Assembly: GCF_900547205.1 (NCBI RefSeq)
Contig: NZ_URFY01000085.1
Span: 1 to 9,600 of the forward strand
DNA: 9,600 nucleotides
Direction: 5' to 3'
From: an uncultured Bacteroides sp.
Lineage (GTDB): Bacteria; Bacteroidota; Bacteroidia; Bacteroidales; Bacteroidaceae
In this document: one piece after another, positions 1 to 7,397 of the stretch
How positions within the stretch are numbered: position 1 is the stretch's first letter
How the letters are laid out: the number at the start of each line of letters is the position of its first letter
Program-made: the position numbers and the translations under genes
The notes under the pieces: generated by a model
What the model was told of the DNA's origin: nothing
Databases searched by the model: none
What the model saw: the letters and a program-made list of their open reading frames with translations, nothing else

Positions 1-91
1 TCTTTCAGCTATTGCTGCGTACTGTTTCTTTGAAAAGAAGCCTGCCATTGATGTGGATCTTATCAAGGACAGGCAACTTACGCTATTTTAA
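1..91 (+). CDS. 3' end of an unidentified CDS (possibly a sugar transporter)
   Basis: An open frame runs in from the left edge, starting with the codon at base 2, and ends at the TAA at 89-91. It gives 29 residues. The visible tail begins with a mostly hydrophobic stretch (LSAIAAYCFF), followed by a charged segment (EKKPAIDVDLIKDRQ) and the ending LTLF. A membrane helix leading into a short charged cytoplasmic tail is how many major-facilitator or GPH-type sugar symporters end. That would suit a position beside two glycosidases, but this is inference from very little sequence. The gene converges on the GH97 gene, with only 12 bases between the two stop codons. It also carries within its coding sequence a hairpin that probably terminates the opposing transcript. 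The start and the family cannot be determined from this window. Confidence 0.55.
   Translation, partial: LSAIAAYCFFEKKPAIDVDLIKDRQLTLF
32..74 (-). terminator. Probable intrinsic terminator of the GH92-GH97 transcript, inside the convergent CDS
   Basis: Bases 62-74 and 40-52 form a 13-position stem around a 9-base loop. Read as minus-strand RNA it has 11 Watson-Crick pairs, one G-U wobble and one mismatch, and it is followed by the U-rich run UUCUUUUC (39 down to 32). The hairpin starts about 30 bases after the GH97 stop codon. On the plus strand the wobble becomes a C-A mismatch and no T-run follows, so the signal is specific to the minus strand. Confidence 0.6.
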
Positions 92-103
92 GTTATATCG
101 AAC

Positions 104-2092
104 TCACGTTAATTTAAGAGAAAATCCTCCCCCGGGTGCCATATGAATCTTCAACTTACCGTTTTTCTTTATCTGAAAAGATTCACATTTATAATCACGA
201 CCTACACGATGAGCATTCACGCCATCTTTTAACAGAGTAGCGTTATATGTCTTATCACCTAAGAAAGAACAATCTACTTCAACATCACGTGCAGTCCAGT
301 CGGTGATTCCGCCTACATACCAGACATCTCCTTTTCGGCGGGCAGTTACGATGTACTCTCCCATTTTACCGTCAAGCACGATACTTTCATCCCAAACAGT
401 AGGGATTCCGGCTATAAAATCTGTAGATTCCGGTTCGCACAAATAGTTGCTCGGCGAATCACACAACATATTGAAAGGAGATTCTAGCACAACATACAAA
501 GCTAGCTGACGGCAACGCGTCCCCTGACTCATAGGCTCTGAATTGCAAGGATAATAGTTACCCCTCGAAGCATTCCGCATAGCCCCCTGAGTGTAATCCA
601 TCGGACCGGAAACCTGACGAATGAAAGGAATCATCACATCATATTTCACCTGATCGAGCGAAGCCGGACTCCACTTCATCTGTTCCAGACCGTTTACTCC
701 TTCAAAGTTCAACACATTAGGATAAGTCCGGTTCAAGCCTGCCGGTTTGTGCGTGCCGTGCAAATCGAGAATCAGTTTGTACTTAGCACACATCTCAGCA
801 GCACGATAATTGAATGTAGTCATATACTGGTCGTCACGATCCATAAAATCGACCTTAAAGCCCTTCACTCCCATCGCCGCATAATGACGACATACATTTT
901 CCATATCACGGTCGAAAGCATAATAACCTGCCCAAAGGATGATGCCTACATTTTTGGCAGCAGCATAGTCAACGAGTTCCTTCAAATCAATTTCCTTCAC
1001 AACCTGCATCAAATCTGCTTTCTTGTTTACAGCCCAGCCTTCGTCAAGTATCACATATTCGATGCCTTTTGAAGAAGCGAAATCAATATAAGCTTTGTAA
1101 GTCTCATTGTTTACTCCGGTTGCAAAATCAACCCCATCCAGATTCCAAGCATTCCACCATTCCCAAGCTACCTTGCCGGGTTTAATCCATGAAATATCCG
1201 ACAAACGCGAAGGGGCGGCTAGCAAATAACTCAAATTACTGGCTGCTAAATCCTTATCGGAAGTGGTTACGATAGCCATACGCCACGGGAAACTTCTAGA
1301 CTTATCGACTTTTGCGATGTATGCTTCGCGTTCCTTCACCAACATTTGAAGATTATTGTGCCCGCCTTGTACGGTATTCTTCGGGTAAGAAGCGAACTTT
1401 CCGCTCAAACGGTTTTCGCCTTTGGCTGTAGATAAGTAAAGCCCTGGATAATTCTCCAAATCAGACTCTGTGATACAAATCTTAACTCCCTGTCCAGCAT
1501 CTACCACCAATGGCAAGAACATTAAGCGCTGTTTATTTTGTTGTGAGAGATGATCCGTGACATAAATGTTTTCAAAAGAATTAAAGAACTGTGATTCAAA
1601 ATCGCCATCCTTTCCTCTATTCACGTATGGCGCAGAAACTACCGCATCGAATGGGAATTGATAATCAACAACTTCATCAATCACATTGAAAGGCTTCTTC
1701 GCCTGACTGACAAAACGATAGACGATACCATCATTGTATGCACGAAATTCCACATTCCATCCTTTTCGGAATCGCAACGTCAGTTCATTATAATGATCTC
1801 GCAATTCGCTGGCACGATAAAAGGGTGAAGGTACCATCCGATCAACACTTTTTCGTGATGAGCCGGACAACTTTGCGTGTTCTCCCCATACTTCCCCGTT
1901 ATCCAATGACATGGCTATCGGGGAAGCAGCCAAGATTTGCCGTCCATCACAGGCAATGTCGTAAGTAAGTTTATCGCCTACGGTAATAGTCGTTTGCAGG
2001 TTTCCGTCGGGCGAGACAAGCGTTAGTTGCTTTTGGGCTTGTAGCGAGATAGTGCATATCACACATAAGAATAAAGTCTTTAGTTTTTTCAT
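104..2092 (-). CDS. Glycoside hydrolase family 97, probable retaining alpha-galactosidase
   Basis: This 662-residue secreted enzyme probably removes terminal alpha-galactose from oligosaccharides in the periplasm. Residues 1-20 form a Sec signal peptide (MKKLKTLFLC, then a hydrophobic core, and cleavage near LQA-QKQ). An N-terminal beta-sandwich (about 22-290) leads into a (beta/alpha)8 catalytic domain (about 300-560, with VAWEWWNAWN and VILDEGW) and a C-terminal beta domain (about 565-662). GFKVDFMDRDD puts Asp at 415 and GVNGLE puts Glu at 470. As I recall, these are exactly the nucleophile and acid/base numbers reported for the retaining B. thetaiotaomicron alpha-galactosidase BtGH97b. 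Inverting SusB-like alpha-glucosidases lack this Asp. The gene lies 37 bases after the GH92 gene, with no TAnnTTTG promoter between them, so the two are probably cotranscribed. The leader has no Shine-Dalgarno sequence, as is normal for Bacteroides. The family is near certain and the galactose specificity likely. Confidence 0.93.
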   Translation of the reverse strand: MKKLKTLFLCVICTISLQAQKQLTLVSPDGNLQTTITVGDKLTYDIACDGRQILAASPIAMSLDNGEVWGEHAKLSGSSRKSVDRMVPSPFYRASELRDHYNELTLRFRKGWNVEFRAYNDGIVYRFVSQAKKPFNVIDEVVDYQFPFDAVVSAPYVNRGKDGDFESQFFNSFENIYVTDHLSQQNKQRLMFLPLVVDAGQGVKICITESDLENYPGLYLSTAKGENRLSGKFASYPKNTVQGGHNNLQMLVKEREAYIAKVDKSRSFPWRMAIVTTSDKDLAASNLSYLLAAPSRLSDISWIKPGKVAWEWWNAWNLDGVDFATGVNNETYKAYIDFASSKGIEYVILDEGWAVNKKADLMQVVKEIDLKELVDYAAAKNVGIILWAGYYAFDRDMENVCRHYAAMGVKGFKVDFMDRDDQYMTTFNYRAAEMCAKYKLILDLHGTHKPAGLNRTYPNVLNFEGVNGLEQMKWSPASLDQVKYDVMIPFIRQVSGPMDYTQGAMRNASRGNYYPCNSEPMSQGTRCRQLALYVVLESPFNMLCDSPSNYLCEPESTDFIAGIPTVWDESIVLDGKMGEYIVTARRKGDVWYVGGITDWTARDVEVDCSFLGDKTYNATLLKDGVNAHRVGRDYKCESFQIKKNGKLKIHMAPGGGFSLKLT

Positions 2093-2129
2093 GGTTTCAT
2101 TTATAGTTATTATCTAAAATGCTTGAGAA

Positions 2130-4325
2130 TTACTTCATCTTAAAGATTAATGTACCTCCCTTGATGATATCTTCATGCGAAAGGGTATTCTTTGTATAAG
2201 ATTCTCCATTCAGCGTAATACTATCCACATATTTGTGGTCTTTCGATAAGTTTTCTGCTATGATAGTAAAAGTCTTACCATCGGCAAGATGCAGAACCAT
2301 CTTCGGCAACTGTGGAGCACCAAATACATAATCGCCACTCACCGGATTCACCGGATAGAATCCCATCGCACTAAGCATATACCAGGCAGACATCTGACCA
2401 CAATCGTCATTGCCGCATAGTCCGTCGGGGTTGTTCTTATATTGAGTATCGAAAATCTCGCGTACCAATTCTTGCGTACGTTCCGGACGACCGGCCAATG
2501 TATATAGATAAGTGACATGGTGGCTCGGTTCGTTGCCATGTGCATATTGCCCAATCAGTCCCGTTACATCTGCCAGATTCTCACCTTCCAGCTTGACGGT
2601 AAACAAAGAATCGAGTTTGTTGAGGAAAGACTTTTCACCGCCAAATAGCTCGATAAGTCCCGGCACGTCATGCTGCACGTGCCACGTATATTGCCATGCA
2701 TTTCCCTCGGTATAATCGCCACCGATACTTTCCGAATGTCCCAACGCACTCGGATTGAATGGAGACTTCCACGTTCCGTCAGCTTTGCGAGGACGCATAA
2801 ATTGTGTTTCCGTATCGAACAGGTTCTTATAATAATCGGCACGTTTGGCAAAGTAGGCCGCATCTTCCTCTTTTCCCATGCGGCGTGCCATATCGGCAGC
2901 GGCATAATCATCGTAAACCGATTCGAGTGTAGAAGATACCGATTCCGTTTTTATCAAGTCGGTAGGGAAGTATCCGTATTTAGTATAAACTTCCCAGTTC
3001 GATTTCAACGGATGGGAAACGGTCTGTGTCTTTTTGATAATGTTGAAAGCACGTTCAGCATCAAAGCCACGGAATCCCTTGCGATAAGCCTCAGCAATCA
3101 CCGACACTCCATGATTGCCAATCATACAGAAATTCTCTTTTCCCCATAAACCCCAGATAGGCAGGAAACCTTGCACTTCTCCTTGTTCTATCAATGAATT
3201 GACAAAGCCGTCCACGCGCTCGGGCACCATTAATGTATAGAACGGATGAGCGGCACGATAAGTATCCCATAGTGAAAAAGTAGAATAGAATGTTCCCGTT
3301 CCGGCTTTTACTATGGAGTCGGCGGCATTGCGATACATACCGTCCACATCGGAAATCTGGTTCGGCTGAATCAATGCGTGGTAGAAACAAGTATAGAAGT
3401 TTGTCTTTTCATCGTCGGTGCCTTCTATTTCGATGCGGCTCAGATAGTTGTTCCACTGGTCGTGCGCAGCGGCCTTCACCCCTTCAAAGTCCCAAGTCGG
3501 GATTTCGGCTTCCAGATTCTTCTTGGCTCCGGCAACTCCGGTTGTCGAAAGAGCTACTTTCATCAGCAACTCTTCGCCCGGCTTCATATCAAAAGATGCG
3601 ATGATGCGCTTGCCTTTCTCTGTCTCTCCCATCGGAAGATAGAGTGAATCAGCAACCGGACGGTTGAATTTCATTACGAAGAAATAATCCTGATTCACCC
3701 ACACGGCATTATTCACGTGTCCGGTCAGCGTATACTCGTCCTCCCAATTTACTTCGCAACTTTTCACCTGAGAGTGATATTGCTTTTCATTCCAAGAAGG
3801 ACCGTGCTGCAAATCAATCAGCACCGAAGCAGAATCAGCCTTATTATAAGTATAGCGGTGAAGGGCGGCATGAGTAGATGCCGTCAACTCGGCTTTCACT
3901 TGAGGATCGGATAATTCGACCGTATAATAACCCGGACTGGCAACTTCTTTCTCTTTCGGGAAATGGCTGCGGTAGGCATCCCAACTACGGCTGCGCTCAC
4001 CGGTGACGGGCATCACCAAGATGTCTCCTAAATCCATACATCCCGTTCCGTTGAGATGAGTTTGGGAGAATCCCCAGATTAAGGAGTCCTGATAGGTATA
4101 TTCGGAACAGTAACGCCAGCCTACCGCGCCCGTCACGGGACTTGTCTGAATCATTCCAAAGGGATAGCAAGCTCCGGGAAAAGTATGTCCGTTGTCGGCC
4201 GCACCGATAAATGTATTTACGTATTGAGTGTAATCTTTCGTTTCTGTTTTTTCCGTTGGTGAACAAGAAGTAAACATACACAGACCTGCCAGAGCAGCAG
4301 TCATCAGAGGGATTTTTCGCTTCAT
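2130..4325 (-). CDS. Glycoside hydrolase family 92 alpha-mannosidase lipoprotein
   Basis: This 731-residue protein is predicted to be a calcium-dependent, inverting exo-alpha-mannosidase. Residues 1-20 form a lipoprotein signal with lipobox-like FTSC, and Cys21 is the lipidated residue. The segment after Cys21 (SPTEKTETKD) is not a clear surface-export signal, so a periplasmic-facing anchor is as likely as surface display. The N-terminal beta-sandwich domain (about 32-290) includes YVNTFIGAADNGHTFPGA and CMDLGDILVMP. The (alpha/alpha)6 catalytic domain follows with SLWDTYRAAHPFY (350-362), MIGNHGVSVIAEAY (401-414), EGNAWQYTW (540-548; Glu540 is the likely general acid), GNEPSHH (597-603) and GNDDCGQMSAWY (638-649; acidic residues of the presumed base). 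The length is typical of GH92. Linkage specificity (alpha-1,2, -1,3, -1,4 or -1,6) cannot be read with confidence. It is the first gene of a two-gene unit with the GH97 enzyme. Confidence 0.95.
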   Translation of the reverse strand: MKRKIPLMTAALAGLCMFTSCSPTEKTETKDYTQYVNTFIGAADNGHTFPGACYPFGMIQTSPVTGAVGWRYCSEYTYQDSLIWGFSQTHLNGTGCMDLGDILVMPVTGERSRSWDAYRSHFPKEKEVASPGYYTVELSDPQVKAELTASTHAALHRYTYNKADSASVLIDLQHGPSWNEKQYHSQVKSCEVNWEDEYTLTGHVNNAVWVNQDYFFVMKFNRPVADSLYLPMGETEKGKRIIASFDMKPGEELLMKVALSTTGVAGAKKNLEAEIPTWDFEGVKAAAHDQWNNYLSRIEIEGTDDEKTNFYTCFYHALIQPNQISDVDGMYRNAADSIVKAGTGTFYSTFSLWDTYRAAHPFYTLMVPERVDGFVNSLIEQGEVQGFLPIWGLWGKENFCMIGNHGVSVIAEAYRKGFRGFDAERAFNIIKKTQTVSHPLKSNWEVYTKYGYFPTDLIKTESVSSTLESVYDDYAAADMARRMGKEEDAAYFAKRADYYKNLFDTETQFMRPRKADGTWKSPFNPSALGHSESIGGDYTEGNAWQYTWHVQHDVPGLIELFGGEKSFLNKLDSLFTVKLEGENLADVTGLIGQYAHGNEPSHHVTYLYTLAGRPERTQELVREIFDTQYKNNPDGLCGNDDCGQMSAWYMLSAMGFYPVNPVSGDYVFGAPQLPKMVLHLADGKTFTIIAENLSKDHKYVDSITLNGESYTKNTLSHEDIIKGGTLIFKMK

Positions 4326-4366
4326 GGTAATTATAATGTTAAGTTAATGTCGCAGTATGACAGCCA

Positions 4367-4374
4367 CAAAGATA
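4367..4374 (-). promoter_or_regulatory. -7 promoter element for the GH92-GH97 genes
   Basis: Read on the minus strand, these bases are TATCTTTG, a perfect match to the Bacteroides -7 consensus TAnnTTTG. The element lies 41 bases before the GH92 start codon, which would give a leader of about 35 bases. No good TTTG -33 element lies 19-22 bases further upstream. The nearest minus-strand TTTTG, at 4411-4415, is too far away. The promoter may therefore be weak or depend on an activator. Confidence 0.5.
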
Positions 4375-4433
4375 AATAAAATCCGGCTGAATTGTGCTGA
4401 TTCTGTGTGACAAAATAAAAAATCATGCGACTT

Positions 4434-4467
4434 ATTGACTAAATATCAACTCAATTATTTATCTTTG
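4434..4467 (+). promoter_or_regulatory. Promoter of the sppA-lpxK-pnp-thiL operon
   Basis: TATCTTTG at 4460-4467 matches the Bacteroides -7 consensus TAnnTTTG exactly. ATTG at 4434-4437 is an acceptable -33 element, with a 22-base spacer that is slightly long. Transcription would start near 4473, leaving a leader of roughly 35-40 A/T-rich bases before the sppA ATG. No Shine-Dalgarno sequence is present. Confidence 0.55.
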
Positions 4468-4488
4468 TTAGCTTAATAATAAGTTAGC
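4467..4488 (+). repeat. Short direct repeat at the sppA transcription start
   Basis: GTTAGC occurs at 4467-4472 and again at 4483-4488, 16 bases apart start to start, with an A/T-only stretch between the copies. The first copy overlaps the last base of the -7 element and the second falls in the predicted leader. It could be a protein-binding site, but two six-base copies in A/T-rich DNA may also be chance. Confidence 0.3.
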
Positions 4489-4510
4489 ACTCAAAAAAAC
4501 AATAAGTATA

Positions 4511-6289
4511 ATGAAAGATTTCTTGAAATTTACACTCGCCACGGTCACCGGTATAATTCTTTCGAGCGTTGTACTGTTTATCGTCAGTATGGTGTCGTTG
4601 TTCGGCATTATGTCTGCTTCGGATACGGAAACTGTAGTCAACAAAAATTCGATAATGATGCTCGACCTCAATGGAACGCTGGTGGAGCGCACGCAGGAGA
4701 GTCCGTTGAACATCTTATCTCAAATGTTTGGCGACGATACGAATACTTACGGTCTAGATGATATTCTTTCTTCCATCAAAAAGGCGAAAGAGAACGAAAA
4801 CATCAAAGGCATTTATCTGCAAGCCACGTCGCTGGGTACATCTTACGCTTCTCTGCAGGAAATACGCAATGCACTGCTCGACTTCAAGGAAAGCGGAAAG
4901 TTTATCATTGCTTATAGCGACAGCTACACACAAGGACTTTATTACCTTTCGAGCGTGGCGGACAAAGTGCTGCTGAACCCGAAGGGCATGATAGAATGGC
5001 GCGGCATTGCTTCCGCTCCTCTTTTTTATAAAGACTTACTGAAAAAGATTGGTGTGGAGATGCAGGTGTTCAAAGTGGGAACGTACAAATCGGCTGTCGA
5101 ACCTTTCATCTCAACGGAAATGAGTCCTGCCAACCGCGAACAGGTGACTGCTTTTATTAACTCCATCTGGGGGCAGGTGACGGAAGGTGTATCCGCTTCA
5201 CGATTCCTACCGGTAGACTCACTGAACGCTTACGCCGACCGTATGTTGATGTTTTATCCGGCGGAAGAAAGCGTGCAATGCGGATTGGCGGATACATTGA
5301 TTTATCGCAATGATGTGCGCGAATATCTCAAAGAGCTGGTAGAGATAGATAAGGACGAGCCTCTTCCGCTACTGGGATTGAATGATATGGTAAATGTGAA
5401 CAAAAACGTGCCTAAAGATAAAAGCGGCAACATTGTGGCTGTATATTATGCTTCGGGAGAAATCACCGATTATGCAAGTTCGTCGGCATCGGACGAAGGT
5501 ATCGTAGGTACTAAAGTGATTCGCGACCTGAAGAAGCTGAAAGAAAATGATGACGTGAAGGCGGTTGTGCTTCGCGTCAACTCGCCGGGAGGAAGTGCTT
5601 TTGCTTCCGAGCAAATCTGGCACGCGGTGAAAGAACTAAAGGCGGAGAAGCCTGTCATTGTCTCTATGGGTGATTATGCGGCATCGGGCGGTTACTATAT
5701 CTCTTGTGTAGCAGATACCATTGTTGCCGAACCGACCACGCTAACCGGTTCCATCGGTATCTTCGGAATGGTTCCGAATGTAAAGGAACTGACTGAAAAA
5801 ATCGGGCTTACCTATGATGTAGTGAAGACGAACAAATACTCGGACTTTGGAAATATCATGCGTCCTTTCAATGAGGGAGAAAAGTCACTGATGCAAATGA
5901 TGATAGCACAAGGGTATGATACTTTTGTCACCCGCTGTGCCGAAGGGCGCGATATGTCGAAAGAAGCTATCGAGAAAATTGCCGAAGGACGGGTATGGAC
6001 AGGAGAAGAAGCGAAAGGACTCGGATTGGTGGACGAATTGGGCGGCATCGACAAGGCCCTGGATATCGCCGTTGCGAAAGCGGGCATCGAAAGCTATACA
6101 GTGATTTCTTATCCTGACAAACAGGATTTCCTGTCTTCCCTGTTTAGCACCAAGCCTACAAACTATGTAGAATCTCAACTGCTGAAAAGTAAGTTGGGCG
6201 AATATTACCAGCAATTCGGTTTGCTGAAAAACTTAAAAGAGCAATCTATGATTCAGGCACGTGTGCCGTTTGAACTGAACATAAAATAA
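4511..6289 (+). CDS. sppA: Signal peptide peptidase SppA, long (protease IV) type
   Basis: This 592-residue membrane-anchored serine protease of family S49 is expected to degrade cleaved signal peptides left in the inner membrane. One hydrophobic helix (about residues 7-33) anchors it, with the rest outside the cytoplasm. Two S49 repeats follow, at about 45-270 and 305-525, as in the roughly 67-kDa E. coli enzyme and unlike the single-domain form. The catalytic dyad is visible. Lys193 in VGTYKSAVEPF matches E. coli Lys209, and Ser392 in MGDYAASGGYYIS matches Ser409. RVNSPGGS (355-362) and LTGSIGIFGM (411-420) are further family motifs. The ATG at 4511 is preceded by an A-rich leader and gives the full anchor helix. 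This is the first gene of a four-gene run, and lpxK starts 10 bases after it. Confidence 0.96.
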   Translation: MKDFLKFTLATVTGIILSSVVLFIVSMVSLFGIMSASDTETVVNKNSIMMLDLNGTLVERTQESPLNILSQMFGDDTNTYGLDDILSSIKKAKENENIKGIYLQATSLGTSYASLQEIRNALLDFKESGKFIIAYSDSYTQGLYYLSSVADKVLLNPKGMIEWRGIASAPLFYKDLLKKIGVEMQVFKVGTYKSAVEPFISTEMSPANREQVTAFINSIWGQVTEGVSASRFLPVDSLNAYADRMLMFYPAEESVQCGLADTLIYRNDVREYLKELVEIDKDEPLPLLGLNDMVNVNKNVPKDKSGNIVAVYYASGEITDYASSSASDEGIVGTKVIRDLKKLKENDDVKAVVLRVNSPGGSAFASEQIWHAVKELKAEKPVIVSMGDYAASGGYYISCVADTIVAEPTTLTGSIGIFGMVPNVKELTEKIGLTYDVVKTNKYSDFGNIMRPFNEGEKSLMQMMIAQGYDTFVTRCAEGRDMSKEAIEKIAEGRVWTGEEAKGLGLVDELGGIDKALDIAVAKAGIESYTVISYPDKQDFLSSLFSTKPTNYVESQLLKSKLGEYYQQFGLLKNLKEQSMIQARVPFELNIK

Positions 6290-6299
6290 ACTGTTACTT

Positions 6300-7397
6300 A
6301 TGGACGATCACTTTATCAAGATACATAAGTGGCTTTACCCTGTGTCATGGATTTACGGAGCAGTGGTAATGTTGAGAAACAAACTTTTCGACTGGGGAAT
6401 CCTCCGGTCGAAGAGTTTCGGCGTTCCTGTTATCAGCATCGGCAATCTTGCTGTTGGCGGCACCGGCAAGACTCCTCACACTGAATATCTGATAAAGTTG
6501 CTTCATAAGAAATATAAGGTAGCTGTGCTGAGCCGGGGATACAAACGGCATACGAAAGGTTATGTGCTAGCCGGTCCGGAAAGCACGGCGCGTACCATTG
6601 GCGACGAACCCTTTCAGATGCATACCAAGTTTCCTTCTGTCACATTTGCAGTCGACGAGAATCGTTGCCACGGAATTGAGCAATTACTCGGAGAGAAGAA
6701 TCCTCCGGTCGGAGTGGTGTTGCTGGATGATGCTTTTCAACATCGGTACGTGAAACCGGGATTAAGCATTCTGCTGACCGATTATCATCGACTTTTCTGT
6801 GACGACACATTGCTTCCCGCCGGTCGCCTGCGCGAACCCGTAGGTGGAAAGAACCGGGCGCAGATTATTATTGTGACGAAATGTCCGCAGGATATTAAGC
6901 CAATCGACTACAATATCATAGCCAAACGGCTACACCTTTATCCCTATCAGCAGTTGTTCTTCTCGTCGTTCCGTTATGGAGATTTGCAATCGGTATTTGA
7001 TTCTTCTGCCGGAAAGCTTTCGTTGCATTCGCTGACGGATACGAGTGTGCTATTGGTGACGGGCATTGCATCCCCCGCCCCTATCCTCGAAAGGCTGGAA
7101 GGATGTACAAAACAGATTGATTTGCTTTCATTCGGCGACCATCACGATTTCAGCAATCGGGATATGCAGCAAATCAAAGAAAGATTTAAGAAGTTGCAGG
7201 GAGAGCAACGGTTGATTATCACTACCGAAAAAGATGCTACGCGTCTGGTCGCTCATCCGGCATTGGATGCGGAGTTGAAGCCGTTCCTCTATACTTTGCC
7301 TATCGAAATTGAGATATTACAGAACCAACAAGATAAATTTAACCAACATATTATTGACTATGTTAGAGAAAATTCAAGAAACCGCAGCTTATCTTAA
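6300..7397 (+). CDS. lpxK: Tetraacyldisaccharide 4'-kinase LpxK
   Basis: LpxK transfers the gamma-phosphate of ATP to the 4' position of tetraacyldisaccharide 1-phosphate, making lipid IVA on the cytoplasmic face of the inner membrane. The 365-residue protein has an amphipathic or hydrophobic N-terminus (HKWLYPVSWIYGAVVMLRN) suited to membrane association. Its P-loop is AVGGTGKT at 51-58, followed by LSRGYKR (77-83), GDEPFQM (101-107), LLDDAFQHR (141-149) and LPAGRLREP (172-180), all hallmarks of the family. The length is normal. In Bacteroides lipid A the 4'-phosphate is later removed by LpxF, as established for B. thetaiotaomicron, but the kinase step is still needed. The last 38 bases overlap the start of the next gene in another frame, which suggests coupled translation. 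Confidence 0.96.
   Translation: MDDHFIKIHKWLYPVSWIYGAVVMLRNKLFDWGILRSKSFGVPVISIGNLAVGGTGKTPHTEYLIKLLHKKYKVAVLSRGYKRHTKGYVLAGPESTARTIGDEPFQMHTKFPSVTFAVDENRCHGIEQLLGEKNPPVGVVLLDDAFQHRYVKPGLSILLTDYHRLFCDDTLLPAGRLREPVGGKNRAQIIIVTKCPQDIKPIDYNIIAKRLHLYPYQQLFFSSFRYGDLQSVFDSSAGKLSLHSLTDTSVLLVTGIASPAPILERLEGCTKQIDLLSFGDHHDFSNRDMQQIKERFKKLQGEQRLIITTEKDATRLVAHPALDAELKPFLYTLPIEIEILQNQQDKFNQHIIDYVRENSRNRSLS

Noticed and set aside
145..184. GAATCTT/AAGATTC inverted repeat considered as the plus-strand terminator of the left-edge gene.
   Set aside because: The 7-base stem has a 26-base loop and no T-run after it, and it lies within GH97 coding sequence. It is too weak to call.
7309..7359. A 17-residue N-terminal extension of the phosphorylase from a TTG codon.
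   Set aside because: The extension (rich in N, T and Y) does not resemble family N-termini and lies inside lpxK. The ATG at 7360 gives the usual 269-residue length.
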